Part shown: positions 14,142 to 31,840 of the stretch, piece after piece
Position numbering within the stretch: position 1 is the first letter of the stretch
How the letters are laid out: every line of letters starts with the position of its first letter
NCBI RefSeq assembly: GCF_022458985.1
Contig: NC_061790.1
Location: 1,351,001 to 1,415,000, forward strand
Reading direction: 5' to 3'
Source of the DNA: Mugil cephalus
Lineage: Eukaryota > Chordata > Actinopteri > Mugiliformes > Mugilidae
DNA length: 64,000 bases
The notes under the pieces: model-generated
What the model saw: only the letters and a program-made list of their open reading frames with translations
What the model was told of the DNA's origin: nothing
Database searches by the model: none
Position numbers and translations under genes: made by a program

Positions 14142-14311
14142 TAACACAATTATAGAAAAATATATTTTACAAGAAAAATCAATTCCAATGTGAATTTAAA
14201 GTTTCCTTTTTTGGGGCCAAAAAAAAAAAAAAAAGTATATAAAATGATTAATTTTCTTCTTCTCCATAGAATCGTGTCCGGGTTGAGGAGAGTTTTTTGC
14301 TCGTCTCCTCA

Positions 14312-20358
<6,047 letters not shown>

Positions 20359-20417
20359 CAGCTGCGTCTCTCCACTCCACCTCCCAACCCTCCGACTGCA
20401 TCTGAGGAGAACACGAA

Positions 20418-20620
20418 CTCCTCCTCCTCCTCCTACTCTCACTCCTCCCCTTCCTCCTCCTCCTCCTCCTCCTCCTCCTCCTCCTCTTCCTCCTCCTCCT
20501 CCTCCTCCTCCTCCTCCTCCTCCTCTTCCTCCACCTCCTCATCCTCCTCCTCCACCTCCTCGTCTTCCTCCACCTCCGCCTCTTCTCTCTCCTCTTTCTC
20601 TTCCTCCTCTTCCTCCTGAG
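20418..20620. repeat. CTC/GAG-rich tract in pax1 5' leader
   Basis: Imperfect TCC repeat; on the pax1 strand it is a GGA/GAA purine tract immediately upstream of the predicted start, so it may be transcribed leader. Confidence 0.9.
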
Positions 20621-21730
20621 ATATGAGAGTTTATTATTTTTATTTTTCTCAGATAAAAGATGATTCCTGAGGAATCAACACTAAAAAGAATCGATAAGGA
20701 AAAATGTTGCGTGTCTTTATTTTGGATGAAAGGAGGAAAGCTTTGTTTAAAAAATGATAAAAAATAAAGTTTGGGTTCAAGAGAGAAGCAGCTGAACACG
20801 AGGCTCCTGAGTCAGAATCAGATATAAATAAATGACTAAATGCATCAATGAACAGAATTAAATCTGTCTCCATTTTATTATTAAATATTAATTAGTCATT
20901 TTACTGGAATCATTTCTGTAATATGTCTGCACCTTCTTAATCCTTCCTGCAGATATAATATATATTTACATCTGTCTCTATTTATTCATAAGTTAAATTA
21001 GTACATTTTTACTTAAAAATTTTACCTAATTTTCTTTTTTTTTTAATTCGTTATATTTTTATTTTATTTTATGTTATTTTGATCTTATTATACTACATTT
21101 TTTGTTTATTTTTTATTTTACTAGATTTTTATTTTATCTTATTGTGGTTCACATGAGTTTTTCGGGGAAATTCTGATAGTTTTCAATTGAATTTATTTAA
21201 TTTAATTCTGTAATTAAATAACTGAAGTGTCGTCAGGTCTCATTCATTTATTTCCTATTTCTGCTTTTTATTTCTTGACTTTGACACAAACTGATCGTGT
21301 TGATTTTTAACACAGTGGCGCCTCCTGTCGGTCGCTTTCCTTCATTACAGCTGAGGTTTAGTTTTATTTTTCATTTTTATTCTAAAAAATAATTAATCGG
21401 AAGGTTTTGTGTTTTGTTTTTTTCCTCCAGATAATTAATTTGTAATATTAATACTCTGCACTGATCTGCCATTTTATTAAGTACACTAGTTAATGAGGAG
21501 CTCTGGGTCAGAGTCTGCAGTTCCCTGGTCAGACACCAGGGGTCAGTCTGAGCTCAGGGTTGATCCGAGACATATATTATAGAGAGTCGGAGCGTCTGAG
21601 CTGTCCCTCTGTGCTGATTGGTTCTGAGCTGGTCACGTGTTTCATGGCGCCATGTTGGATCCATCTAACCAATATTCACCCATAGAGAAGTGGCAATAAC
21701 AGAGAATAAAGTTGGATTAAAAGGTAAAAT

Positions 21731-21880
21731 ATGCCACAGTGCTCAGCCTACGGCTCCAGCACAGGATCAGGAAAAAAACTCCCCAGTGAACAAAAACAGA
21801 GAAAGTTATGGAGCAGAAGATTAAAAGGAAGAACTGGATGTCAGCTGGTTTCTCTCTATTATGTGATGAGGTAAATGTCA
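21731..21880 (+). pseudogene. decayed THAP-domain fragment, probably a transposon relic
   Basis: ATGCCACAGTGCTCAGCCTA gives MPQCSAYG, the usual opening of fish THAP domains, followed by KKLPSEQKQRKLWSRRLK. A shift of reading frame then restores KRKNWMSAGFSLLC, resembling the W...LC part of the C2CH zinc motif. The second Cys is Ser, the final His is absent and a frame break separates the halves, so it cannot be a working zinc finger. Similarity is by eye only. Confidence 0.45.
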
Positions 21881-21999
21881 ATGTCTCTGTTTGACGTTTG
21901 TGAAGATTTTATATAGAAAAATAAAGTCACACCATCATTAATGTGAACCTTCATCTCAGAAACACCACTTTACACATGGATGAAGTCTGAAGTTAGCCT

Positions 22000-22190
22000 A
22001 GCCTTATGCTAGCCTTATGCTAGCCCTATGCTAACCTTATGCTAGCCCTATGCTAACTCTATGCTAGCCCTATGCTAGCCTTATGCTAGCCTTATGCTAG
22101 CCTTATGCTAACCTTATGCTAGCCCTATGCTAACCTTATGCTAGCCCTATGCTAACCTTATGCTAACCTTATGCTAGCCTTATGCTAGCT
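22000..22190. repeat. 11-bp array TTATGCTAGCC
   Basis: About 17 units alternating TTATGCTAGCC, CTATGCTAGCC and TTATGCTAACC; no coding potential seen. Confidence 0.95.
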
Positions 22191-23262
22191 AGTTATCTAG
22201 ACTTAAGGCTTGGTGACTTTACTTCAGTTACTACATAGTTATTATGGCTAGCATGCTAATGCTATAATTATAATACTAAATAACAGTGAGACTAGTTTAA
22301 TAGTTTTTATAATTTTTCTGAGTAATTTTAACTTTTAACGGTGATGGATGAACACGGAGGCTGAGGAGAAGGTAAACACAGCTCCATGACTGATGAGGTG
22401 ATTTTACAGCTCATTTAAGATATTTAAAGGAAGGAGACGCTGGGATATTTAAGTGAGGACCTTTTACATATTAATAACATTTATAGGAACGTTAATGGAG
22501 GAAATAAGACATTTATTTTAACATAGCACATCCACCCATCCAACCAAACTAATTATAAATAAATAAGACTCATTCATCTAAATAATAATAATAAATAAAT
22601 AAAGATATTATTATCTTCACGTTATATTTAATGAATTTCAGTATTTCTCTTAATTTTCCCATTTTTTAAAATATTTTATTTAATAGCATTTAAATTTATT
22701 TACGATATGGTTGTTAAAGAAATTAAGTTTCTAGTGTCTTATTTAAAATGATTTGAGTAATTCAGTTGTTTTTGTGTGGGTTCAGATTAACATTATTGAT
22801 ATAATCCAACATATTTATTTTAGCCTATTAATTTTAAATGCCTGTCGTACAACACAACAACACACAATAATATCATTGAATGAACCTGTGTTTGCAGTAT
22901 TCGATTAACTGGTGTGTGTGATTATTAATTTTTTAAATGTTACTTATATGTGGCCCTTATACAGCCGTGGGTCACATCCTCTGTTAATTCCTTTCAATAA
23001 CCTGTGTTTGTATCCATACGTTTTGTATATATTTTTTTGTGTAGGTGTGTGAACAGACTCTACCTTTTGTTGTTTTGTGCTGAAAAACAGTGAAAAGTTA
23101 ATTGCAAAAAAATACACGTAGAATAATTTGCATACACTTTGAAACCAAATTGTGTAATTTATGTATTTTACATTTATGTATATTCATATTATGTTTGATT
23201 ATGTTGAATTTTAATATTTAATATTAAGTTTTATTAAAACACCGTTTTTACTGGAAGTGACT

Positions 23263-23263
23263 G

Positions 23264-23311
<48 letters not shown>
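23263..23311. repeat. (GT)n microsatellite
   Basis: About 24 units in the pax1-nkx2.2 intergenic region. Confidence 0.97.
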
Positions 23312-23312
<1 letters not shown>

Positions 23313-25087
23313 TCGTGAATATGGACGAGCATCTATTGAACACCATGACAACTCCCTGCAGCCTCACATTTATTCCCAGCGGTGGGTGAGTGTGTTCGGG
23401 GGATAAACGTGGAGGCGCTGGCTCTTTGTATCCGTCGGCTCGTCGTGTGTTTGTTTGCAGAGCTCGACCACCCAGCACGATCCAACACAACCCACCAGCA
23501 AAAAAACACACAAAAAACTCCAATGTCCAAGAAAAGAGGAAATATTCTAACGGGCTCCAGTTTGGAACGTTTATTAAATGTTCTTTTCTTTTGTTCTTTT
23601 AAATATCGCACACATTCGCTAATTTAATTATTCTTTTGTATAATTTGAAACAAGAACTGATCATTTTGTGGCTTAATTTCTGGTACATGAAGATATTTGG
23701 ACTCTTAAATTCTACCTGGATGTTGTGAATCTTTCTTCACTAACGTCTGAAATAAAATCTGGCCTTCAGAGAACTTGTTTAGTTTGATTCCTGTCAAGTT
23801 TAAGAAATTAAAAATGTGAATGAAGCGTATCAGAGTCAGCGGGAGGTGGTCGGGGTGGATGGAGGGCGCACAAACCACTAAACAATGAAAACAAGAGTCT
23901 GCTCACACTATTACTTCACTGTAGACATTTTATAATTGTAGCAGTTATATCATATTTACCAATTCTAGCAATTTTAACAACTATTCCAGACCGTATTTAA
24001 ACAATGTCTTTATCTTTTGTTATTTTTTTGTATACTCTTTCCAAATTTGTTAGCCTTGTTTCTGTATATTCTCGTCTAATTCTTGGAAAGTTCTCATACG
24101 TGGGATAAATAAACGATGTCTGAGCATAATATGATGGATTTGAAGCTCAGATTAGCCTAGCTTAGCATACATTTAGCCTCATCTCATTCAGAGAAATGAA
24201 GCGATGACTGGAGAAAGAGAAAATAAATTTTGGAGAACGTCGACCTGAAGGAAACTCTGTCCACCATTTTGGTTCCAACTGCCACAGAACCGCCACGATG
24301 CTAACGGCTAGGAGGATGTAGCTGTGATGACAGAGCTTCTTCTGTTTGAAAAAGAAAAGAGGGAAAACGTTAAGAAGAGCTAGCAGACTGTTAGCCACCC
24401 AGAGACGGACCAGGAGAGAGAGAGAATCTCTGTATATGCAGACGATGCTTTAGTTTCTATTAGAGGTGGAATGAACAGGTTGGACGGTTCAATATCACAA
24501 CAATGAGGAAAAAATCGTGGGAAAAGCGACACAGAGAGGAGGTTGGGGTGGATGGACGGGTGGATAATACTCAACATCATCTTTTTTTCAGTATTTTTTT
24601 TTTCTTTATTGTGGCCATTTTTAGAAAAATGCTTATTTTTAACCAAAACAATCTTTTCAAACTGAATTTATTTCTTGTTCAAGTCGTGGTTGTGTCTGAA
24701 ACACTTAACATAAATCTTCATGAAAACAGTTAAATATGTTAATATTGTTTTTATTTTTAAAGTCCTCCAGTTTATTTTGAGCTGGAAATTCAAAGCTGCA
24801 GATGTGAAATCTTCAAACATATCTGAGATGTTACAGATAATAAAAAGAGTTTTATTCACATATATTTGACTAGAATAAGACTTTAATTTAAAGCTGGAGG
24901 GTTAAAAAGCAACATATCTGAGGTTTAGACCATCAGTCCATCAGCAGCTTCTTTTCATCCCAACAACAAACACAACTTCTTCTTGGATCCTGACAATCAT
25001 CTTAAATTGAACGATTTCTCAATGGACTCTGGTGCTGAAGACTCTTAAATTTGACCAGTTCACCGCGATGTAGCTACAGCACCAGTC

Positions 25088-25136
25088 AAAAGTCTGGACA
25101 CACATTCAGTTAAATGAGAAGATGTGTCCAAACTTT
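25088..25136. mobile_element. small inverted-repeat element (mariner/MITE-like)
   Basis: Arms AAAGTCTGGACACA and TGTGTCCAAACTTT are inverted with one mismatch, spaced by about 20 bp. CAGTCAAAAGTTTGGACACA is a terminal sequence I associate with mariner-like elements common in fish. Only a stub remains. Confidence 0.6.
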
Positions 25137-25894
25137 AGATAATACTTATATTTTAATTAATTTTTCAAATCTTATTTTATTTGATCCTTCTTCTTAAAAT
25201 TAAGATTATAAACAAACAAGCAAATAATAAATAAATAAATACAAATTCCAGAGAACCGGACTCAATTTTAGAAAATATAATTGAAATAATGTCTATTTGA
25301 TTTAATTTATTTTGTAGATTTATTTCCATTTGAAACGTTAGATAAAACTAAACATTTTATTTAGAAAATTGCGCAAATAAAAATGTTGTTCTCCAGTCTT
25401 TTAGTCAGTTATTTTTTCTTTATTTATTTTTCTGTTCATGTTACAGACGTTTCACATGTAATCTGTTTAAATCCTCAGCTCTGGTCTCTGGTCCCATGAC
25501 GGTGTTTGGGTTTTATTTGTTGGGTAAACAGCGGATCAGTGGCTCGTCTCTTTCTTTCTTTCTTTCTAATCCTCCATCATTAAACATTCATCTCCTCCTG
25601 AACCTCCGACATCTTAAAGCTGCTCCGTTTTTTTTTCACCCCCTCGACCACTTGACTCTCGGGACCCGCCTCCGTCCTTTTTATGCGGCTGTTAAAAGGG
25701 AGAGGATGTCCTCCCTCGTGGATGTTTCGTGCGTTAAACCCTCTCCTCCTCGCGGCCTCGCTCCCTTTACCGGGATTCATGGACCCCAACCCTCCGGTTC
25801 CTGCTCCTCTTTAACCGGCCACAGCCGCCGAATCAGCGCGGGTCACAAACCTGGAACTTGTTCCTCGTCCTCCTCTTCCTCTCCACTCTGCGTC

Positions 25895-26117
25895 ATGTCG
25901 TTCGGCACCAGCGTAAAAACGGGATTCTCCGTACGAGACATCCTGGATCTCCCCGACTCCACCGGGAGATGCGGCTCCGGGACGGAGGAGATCGAGGAGG
26001 ATGACACGGAGGAGGCCTCCGCGGGAGCTCCAGGCTCCGGGAAGACGCGGAGGATGGAGTTTCCCGGAGGGAGTCTGGGCAGGTGGAGCCGCGCCTCCGC
26101 TGACCTGCGTTTCTCAT
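25895..26117 (+). CDS. nkx2.2: nkx2.2 exon 1 (TN domain)
   Basis: Starts [20 protein letters not shown] and ends ASADLRFS plus one base before donor GTGAGG. The acidic stretch [10 protein letters not shown] replaces the longer acidic linker of other Nkx2.2 proteins. Confidence 0.92.
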
Positions 26118-26960
26118 GTGAGGACACTTTGATTTAAAATAAAAAATGAGTCAGATGTTAGAACATTTCCTCGCCCGGTTCCTCTCATTTTCTCGCGCGT
26201 AAAATCAGAAAATACGCAATAAAACATCAACATGCGCTTCACAAGTTCAACTCATATTATTATTTAAATCAGTTTTCTCCCTCATCATCTCAGACCCTGA
26301 GTCCTTTTTATTTAATGGACTTGCCTGTGGTTTTAAAGTGAACCATTAAGGGGTTGAAATAAGTGAGTTATGACGGAGGTTCAGGTTCATGGAGAGTAAT
26401 CAGATTACTTCTGACTTGTTCCCGCAGTGCACGGTCTGTCCATGGAGGCCCGGTCCGAGCCGAAGTCCCCCGAGTTCTCCACGGATGAGTCCCCGGACGC
26501 AGAGAAGCAGCAGCCGAGCCGCGGCAGGAAGCGGCGGGTCCTGTTCTCCAAGGCTCAGACTCTGGAGCTGGAGCGTCGCTTCCGGCAGCAGCGGTACCTG
26601 TCGGCCCCGGAGCGGGAGCACCTGGCCGGTCTGATCCGCCTCACCCCGAACCAGGTCAAGATCTGGTTCCAGAACCACCGCTACAAGATGAAGAGAGCCC
26701 GGACCGAGCGCAGCCTGGACGCGCTGCAGCTGCTGCCGGTTGCGCGCCGCGTCGCCATCCCGGTCCTGGTCCGGGACGGGAAGCCCTGCGACCGGATCAC
26801 GGTGCGCGACCTGGAGGCGACGCTCCGGTCCGGCCTGAGTCTGCCTCTGTGCGCCTACTCCCCGCTGCTGCACCCCGCATACGGCTCGGAGCACCCGGGG
26901 ATGGCGCAGCAGCACCCGGGGCCGCAGCATCTGGCGCACATGTACCACTGGAGCTGGTGA
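25895..26960 (+). CDS. nkx2.2: Nkx2.2-type NK2 homeodomain factor (whole gene, 2 exons)
   Basis: Transcription factor of ventral neural tube, oligodendrocyte and endocrine pancreas patterning. Exons 25895-26117 and 26428-26960 join in phase 1 to 251 residues (human about 273). Domains: TN/eh1 corepressor motif [14 protein letters not shown] near the N-terminus; homeodomain about 107-166 with the NK2-diagnostic Tyr in QNHRYKMKR; intact NK2-specific domain [15 protein letters not shown] at 181-195; C-terminus HMYHWSW against human QAQQWTW. The exon join reads FS-LHGLS, matching human QYSLHGL. The linker between the TN and homeodomain is poorly conserved and the end of helix 1 has QTLELERR instead of QTYELERR. 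Inference: nkx2.2b-like copy. The frame stays open upstream (ATGs at 25496 and 25706), but the family starts with MS..KTGFSV. Confidence 0.95.
26428..26960 (+). CDS. nkx2.2: nkx2.2 exon 2 (homeodomain and NK2-SD)
   Basis: The acceptor is TTCCCGCAG. The exon contains [11 protein letters not shown] (human SPEPSADESPD), the whole homeodomain, the NK2-specific domain and the aromatic C-terminus; stop TGA is at 26958-26960. GC-rich and CpG-rich. Confidence 0.96.
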
Positions 26961-27298
26961 AGGCCGAGATTCGAGCTGAAGACTTTTTAAATCCACTGAG
27001 ATCTGAGATCATTAAAGAGACAGAGAAAGAGCGTTTTTAAAGTCTCATCTGGAGAGTTCAGCATCAGAGATGGTGAGTGTCCGAGTCTAAGAACCAGGTT
27101 CATCTGTGTAAAAACTAAAAAAGAAAAAAAAAAGAAACGTTTTAATCTCCAGAGAACAGGAGGTTTTTTGTTCTCATCCTGACGCGCAACTCGTCTAAAA
27201 CTAAAGAGAAATCAAACCAAATGTTTTCCTGCTGCTTCGTGACATTTCATTTTGTTCTTGTTGATGTGTTTTATAAAACTATTTATGAGCTGATTTGG

Positions 27299-27304
27299 AA
27301 TAAA
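27299..27304 (+). terminator. candidate nkx2.2 polyadenylation signal
   Basis: AATAAA about 340 nt after the nkx2.2 stop, on the coding strand; the first one found downstream. Confidence 0.45.
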
Positions 27305-27643
27305 CTGTGAAATATTTATGTTTATGGGAAATAAAAGCTGGAGCAGATGCTTCATGTTGAAAGAATTCACCAAGAAATAAATAAATGTCTCCATGTTTTA
27401 TCTCAATGACTCGTAAAAGCAGAACAAACCTCTGGTGACGTGATGAGAACAAATGTGTCTGAACTAAAAGGACATTTATCATCATCCTTAAATGTTCAGT
27501 TTATTGAATGGAGTTTGGTTTATTTCAGGAAATGATTTCTATTTAAATACATTTCACGCTGTGGTGAGTTTATTAAGATTATTATTTCTTTTTCTTTTTT
27601 GAATCATAAAGAGCAGCCTGAGGATCACAAGCTGCATTTAAGT

Positions 27644-27720
27644 CAGCGGTTCTCAAACTGGGGATTAGGGCCCCGCGGGGGTCCGCCAGATAAACGTGAT
27701 GGGTCACAACACAATTAAAA
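27644..27720 (+). mobile_element. hAT-like terminal fragment
   Basis: CAGCGGTTCTCAAACTGGGG is typical of hAT-type terminal inverted repeats, followed by GGGGGTCCGCCAG. No transposase nearby and no second end found. Confidence 0.5.
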
Positions 27721-28019
27721 AGGACAGAAAGAAGATTTTAATCCGCGTTCCTCTGACATGTTATATTATTATCGCTGACTCACGCTTCTGAAATGAAACA
27801 AATCTGAAAAGAGAAGAAATTATTCAGTTGTAAACTGCAGGAATCAGTGAGACGAACAGTTTTAGTTCTTTAAAATAAATTAAAGCTTTAAATCCTCCGG
27901 AGGTTTGATCGGATGTGAAGATAAAGAGTCTGATCTCAGAGTTTAGTCCTGATGACATCACACGACTGTGTCACTTTATTCACTTTATAATATAAAAAGA
28001 GAAGCTCAAACACTTCTAA

Positions 28020-28460
28020 TGTCTAGACAGGCAGTTAGCTTAGCTTAGCATAAAGACCTGAAACCAGGGGACACAGCGAGCCTGGAGATAGTGTTAGCTG
28101 GGAGGCTAGGAGGAGCTAATATTAGCTGGGAGGCTAGGAAGTGCTAATATTAGCTGGGAGGCTAGGAAGTGCTAATATTAGCTGGGAGGCTAGGAGGAGT
28201 TACTGTTAGCTGGGAGACTAGAAAGCTAAAAATAGCTACCATTAGCTAAGAAGTCATGAACAGTTACCACTTGCTAGGAAGTGCTACTATTAGCTTGGAG
28301 GTTAGGGAGAGCTACCATTAGCTGTCAGGCTAGGAAGAGCACCTATTAGCTGGGAGACTAGGAAGCTAGTGTAAATAAAACAACAGATTATCACAGTTCC
28401 AGTCTTTATGCTAAACTAAGAAAGGCTAAGCTAAGATAAGCTAAGCTAAGCTAGGCCTCC
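28020..28460 (+). mobile_element. teleost interspersed repeat carrying 28-bp satellite
   Basis: Begins with AGCTTAGCATAAAGACCTG then ACAGCGAGCCTGG, the same lead-in as the 1.2-kb copy in opposite orientation, followed by about ten diverged 28-bp units and ending in GCTAAGCTAAG repeats. Confidence 0.55.
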
Positions 28461-28532
28461 CTTCAAAGACGGTAATGAAAACATTGGTTTGAGCTGTTAG
28501 GGACAGAAGATGTTTCAGCTTTAAGTTAGAAG

Positions 28533-28690
28533 ACGAGGAGGAAGAAGAAGAAGAAGAGGAGGAGGAGGAGGAGGAAGAGGAGGAAGAAGAGGAGGAGGAG
28601 GAGGATGAGGAGGAGGAGGAAGAAGAGGAGGAGGAACAAGAGGAGGAAGAAGAGGAGGAAGAAGAGGAGGAGGAGGAGGAGGAGGAGGAC
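28533..28690. repeat. GAGGAG/GAAGAA tract
   Basis: Imperfect trinucleotide purine tract; similar shorter tracts occur at 29932-29973, 30858-30892, 31038-31067 and 39097-39152. Confidence 0.95.
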
Positions 28691-31364
28691 AACAGTGGGT
28701 CAATGAAGGAGGAAGAACCAGAGTCAGTCTTGTGACCATGATGCATTATGGGTATTGATGTTTTGGCTGCTTTAATGTTCCATGATTCATCGGGAAAACA
28801 CTAAGAGCCCCCCACTCCCCACCTTCACCTCCACCTCCCACCACCACCTCCTCTTCTTCTTCTTCTTCTCTTAACCTCTTAGTTTTTTTTCTTCTATTTT
28901 CTTATTTCTATTCTTCCTGCTCATTTAAATATATCTGGTATTTAATTTAATATAATGTAGTATAATTATTTTTTTATATTATAAATTATTTCATTTAATA
29001 ATAGTTATTATTTATTATTTCTATTCGTTTTATTTTATTTTATTTGAATTAAACAGAGTAGAAATAAACTCCGCTGTAGTTCTTCGTGCGTCCAGCAGGT
29101 GGCAGCAGACGCTTGATCAAAACTCTTCTCTGCTTCAGTCTGGAAACATTGAAACAAGTTATTGTGTAAAAGAGTCTCTGTGGTCAGAAAAGAATAAACT
29201 ATGATAAACGACAATAATCAAATCCGGTCGCTTTAATTCATTTAATTAACTCACTGTTTATTGATATAAACGAAGAATTTAAGCGACACGAGCTAAAACT
29301 AAGAATTTACTCGAGATCAGATTGTTTCCTTTTTTACAAATTAAATGTTGCAACACTCATGTTTTATAGGAGCCATTATTAAAGCAGGGACTGTGTGTCG
29401 CCCCCTACTGGTCCGGAGGAGTTTCACCCTCCTCCGCTTATAAAACGTGATGTACAAGTTTTTGTTTCACTTTTTTATCGAACTTGTTTCCAACACATTA
29501 ATATTTTATTTCTTTATTTATTTTTACATTTATTCATGAGTTTTTGGTGGATGTCCACGTTCATCCAGGATAAAGGTCAAACTGACCAAACTTATTTATT
29601 TTGGCTTCTTATAAATCATGATAATGACTTTTAATCATAAATTATTTGTTTCAGCTTTTTATTGATCTTGTTTCTAACACGTTAAGAAAAACTTACGTAT
29701 GTTTCTGTCATTTATCTGGTGTTTCATGGTCAAATTGACCTGAAATCATTTCTAAACGTAAACTCTTACCTTTTTTTTTCCCCGTCTACTTGACTGTAAA
29801 TTACTTCTCTTTACATGTCTAATTAATTCTGATTATATCTGTTACATTATGTGTTTTATATGAATTTATAACGTCTGTTGTTCTGATGAATCAGAAACAA
29901 TGAACCTCGGTCCAGGACTCTGACTCTGGTTCCTCCTCCTCCTCCTCCTCCTCCTCCTCCTCCTCCTCCTCCTCGTTCTTTTTGTCTTTCTCCTTTTTTT
30001 CTTTATTATTTTTAAAGAAGGTCAAAGGTCAAAGACAGAGTTTTGCAATAAATGCTAGAACCCTCTCTGTGTGTGTCTGTGTGTCTATAATAATATAACA
30101 AATAACTACTAATTCCATGTAAATGAGGTTAATCTTGATACATTCAGGCCTAAAGACAGTTTAGATTAAAACGTGTTGTAATGAAGTTGTGATTATTTTA
30201 CTATAAATGTGTAATAAACGTCCTGACTGAACTACAAGTTAACCACATCATCCTGTTAGTGCCGGAGAGACTGGGACGTCCCACACAGAGAAACTAAAGT
30301 CCGGCCGATCTGGACCAGACCAGACCAGACCGGACCAGACCTCCTCCCACCTCCTTCTCCTCCACCTCCTTCTCCTTCTCCTCCTCCTGTGATGTCTCTG
30401 ATTGGATCTACCGTCTCTTCTATGTCTCATCATGTTTGTGTTTCCTGTCCAGGAACTGAAGACGCTAGTTAGCATTGTTGCTATAATCCAGCGTGTGTTT
30501 GACTGAATAGATGTTAATTAATGTGTTAATTAATGTGACTGTACCATCAAATAATGAAAGAAATAAATGTTCATAATTAAATAAATGTTAATAACTAATT
30601 AATTAAATAAATGTTAATTAGGTGTGTGAAACCATGAATGGAAAAAAAACTTTCACTTTTAACTGATAGAATCTGAACAGAAAGAAGAAGTGGCCACTTT
30701 ATTAGGTACACTGTGACTGACCACATCTCAGAGCGACAGAGCGCCTCAAACACACCTTCTTCCTCCTCCACGTCTGTCTTTTCCTTCATCCTTCATCCTT
30801 CATCCTCCTTCCTCTTCTTCCTCCTCTTCCTCCTCCCAGGAGCCAGGTGGTCTGACCCCCCTCCTCCTCCTCCTCCTCCTCCTCCTCCTCCTTGGAGTGC
30901 TCCTCCTTTTCAAGAGGCGTTCAGGGCCCCAGCTGCTCGGCCTAATGTTGGAGGATTAAACTGAGGAGAAGAAAAGAAAAGAAAGAACGACGAGGCAGGA
31001 AAATACAACAAATAGAGGCTGGAGTTTAAGTGGTGGCCTCCTCCTCCTCCTCCTCCTCCTCCTCCTCTGAGAGACGACTGGGTAGAAAATAAACCTGTCA
31101 ACGTTTAATTGGTTCCAGCCTTAAAACAAAATAAAACAAAATAAAAAAATCTGAGTCCTCGTTTCTCTCTTTTTTTGTTAAAGCAGGAAAACTTAAACAA
31201 ATTAGACAAATTAAAGCCCCGCCCACTAACACGGAGGAGGCGTGGCTTATATGAGCTACACTGCAGCCTCCAGCCACCAGGGGGCGCTCCACCTGCTTTG
31301 GCTTCATTTTAAAGAAACTGTCACGGAGTCCACTTCTTTATACAGACTATGCATAAAGGTAGGA

Positions 31365-31840
31365 GGAAGAACGAGAGGAAGAGGAGGAAGAAAGAGAGAA
31401 AGAGGAGGAAGAACAGAATAAAAAGAAGTACAAGAAGAAGAGGAGGAATAACGAGAGGAAGAGGAGGAAGAAAGAGAGGAAGAGGAGGAAGAATGAGAGG
31501 AAGAGGAGAAAGAACAGAATAAAAATAAGTACAAGAAGAAGAGGAGGAAGAGGAGGAAGAAAGAGAGGAAGAGGAGGAAGAATGAGAGGAAGAGGAGAAA
31601 GAACAGAATAAAAAGAAGTACAAGAAGAAGAGGAGGAAGAACGAGAGGAAGAGGAGGACGAACAGAATAAAAAGAAGTACAAGAAGAAGAGGAGGAAGAA
31701 CGAGAGGAAGAGGAGGAAGAAAGAGAGGAAGAGGAGGAAGGACGAGAGGAAGAGGAGGAAGAAAGAGAGGAAGAGGAGGAAGAGGAGGAAGAGGAGGAAG
31801 AACAGAATAAAAAGAAGTACAAGAAGAAGAGGAGGAAGTT
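31365..31840. repeat. complex GAAGAGGAGGAA array
   Basis: Purine-only array of AGAGGAAGAGGAGGAAGAA units broken by four or five copies of CAGAATAAAAAGAAGTACAA, suggesting a higher-order repeat. The reverse-strand Ser/Leu-rich frames are not genes. Confidence 0.95.

Larger units (their letters stand above)
1..14311. other. gene-free flank downstream of pax1
   Basis: I see no exon with recognisable homology here; the open frames are short, lack conserved motifs and often lie in simple repeats. The region holds satellite-bearing elements (about 0.9-1.3 and 2.46-2.78 kb), a LINE-like tail near 4.9 kb, a 12-bp array near 6.9-7.0 kb, a dispersed repeat (11.5 and 13.5 kb), a second repeat near 13.7-13.9 kb, and complex stretches that may be conserved non-coding DNA near 9.7-10.3 and 12.1 kb. 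Confidence 0.6.
20359..25894. other. pax1-nkx2.2 intergenic region
   Basis: Divergent intergenic DNA that should hold both promoters. It has the GGA/CTC tract in the pax1 leader (20418-20620), AT-rich low-complexity DNA, a decayed THAP relic, an 11-bp TTATGCTAGCC-type array (about 22000-22190), a GT microsatellite and a small inverted-repeat element. No further gene seen. A TATA box is not convincing for either gene. Confidence 0.6.

Noticed and set aside
26400-26996. 198-residue minus-strand open frame
   Set aside because: Antisense shadow of the nkx2.2 homeodomain exon.
31304-31822. Minus-strand Ser/Leu/Phe-rich open frames
   Set aside because: Pure consequence of the GAA/GGA purine array.
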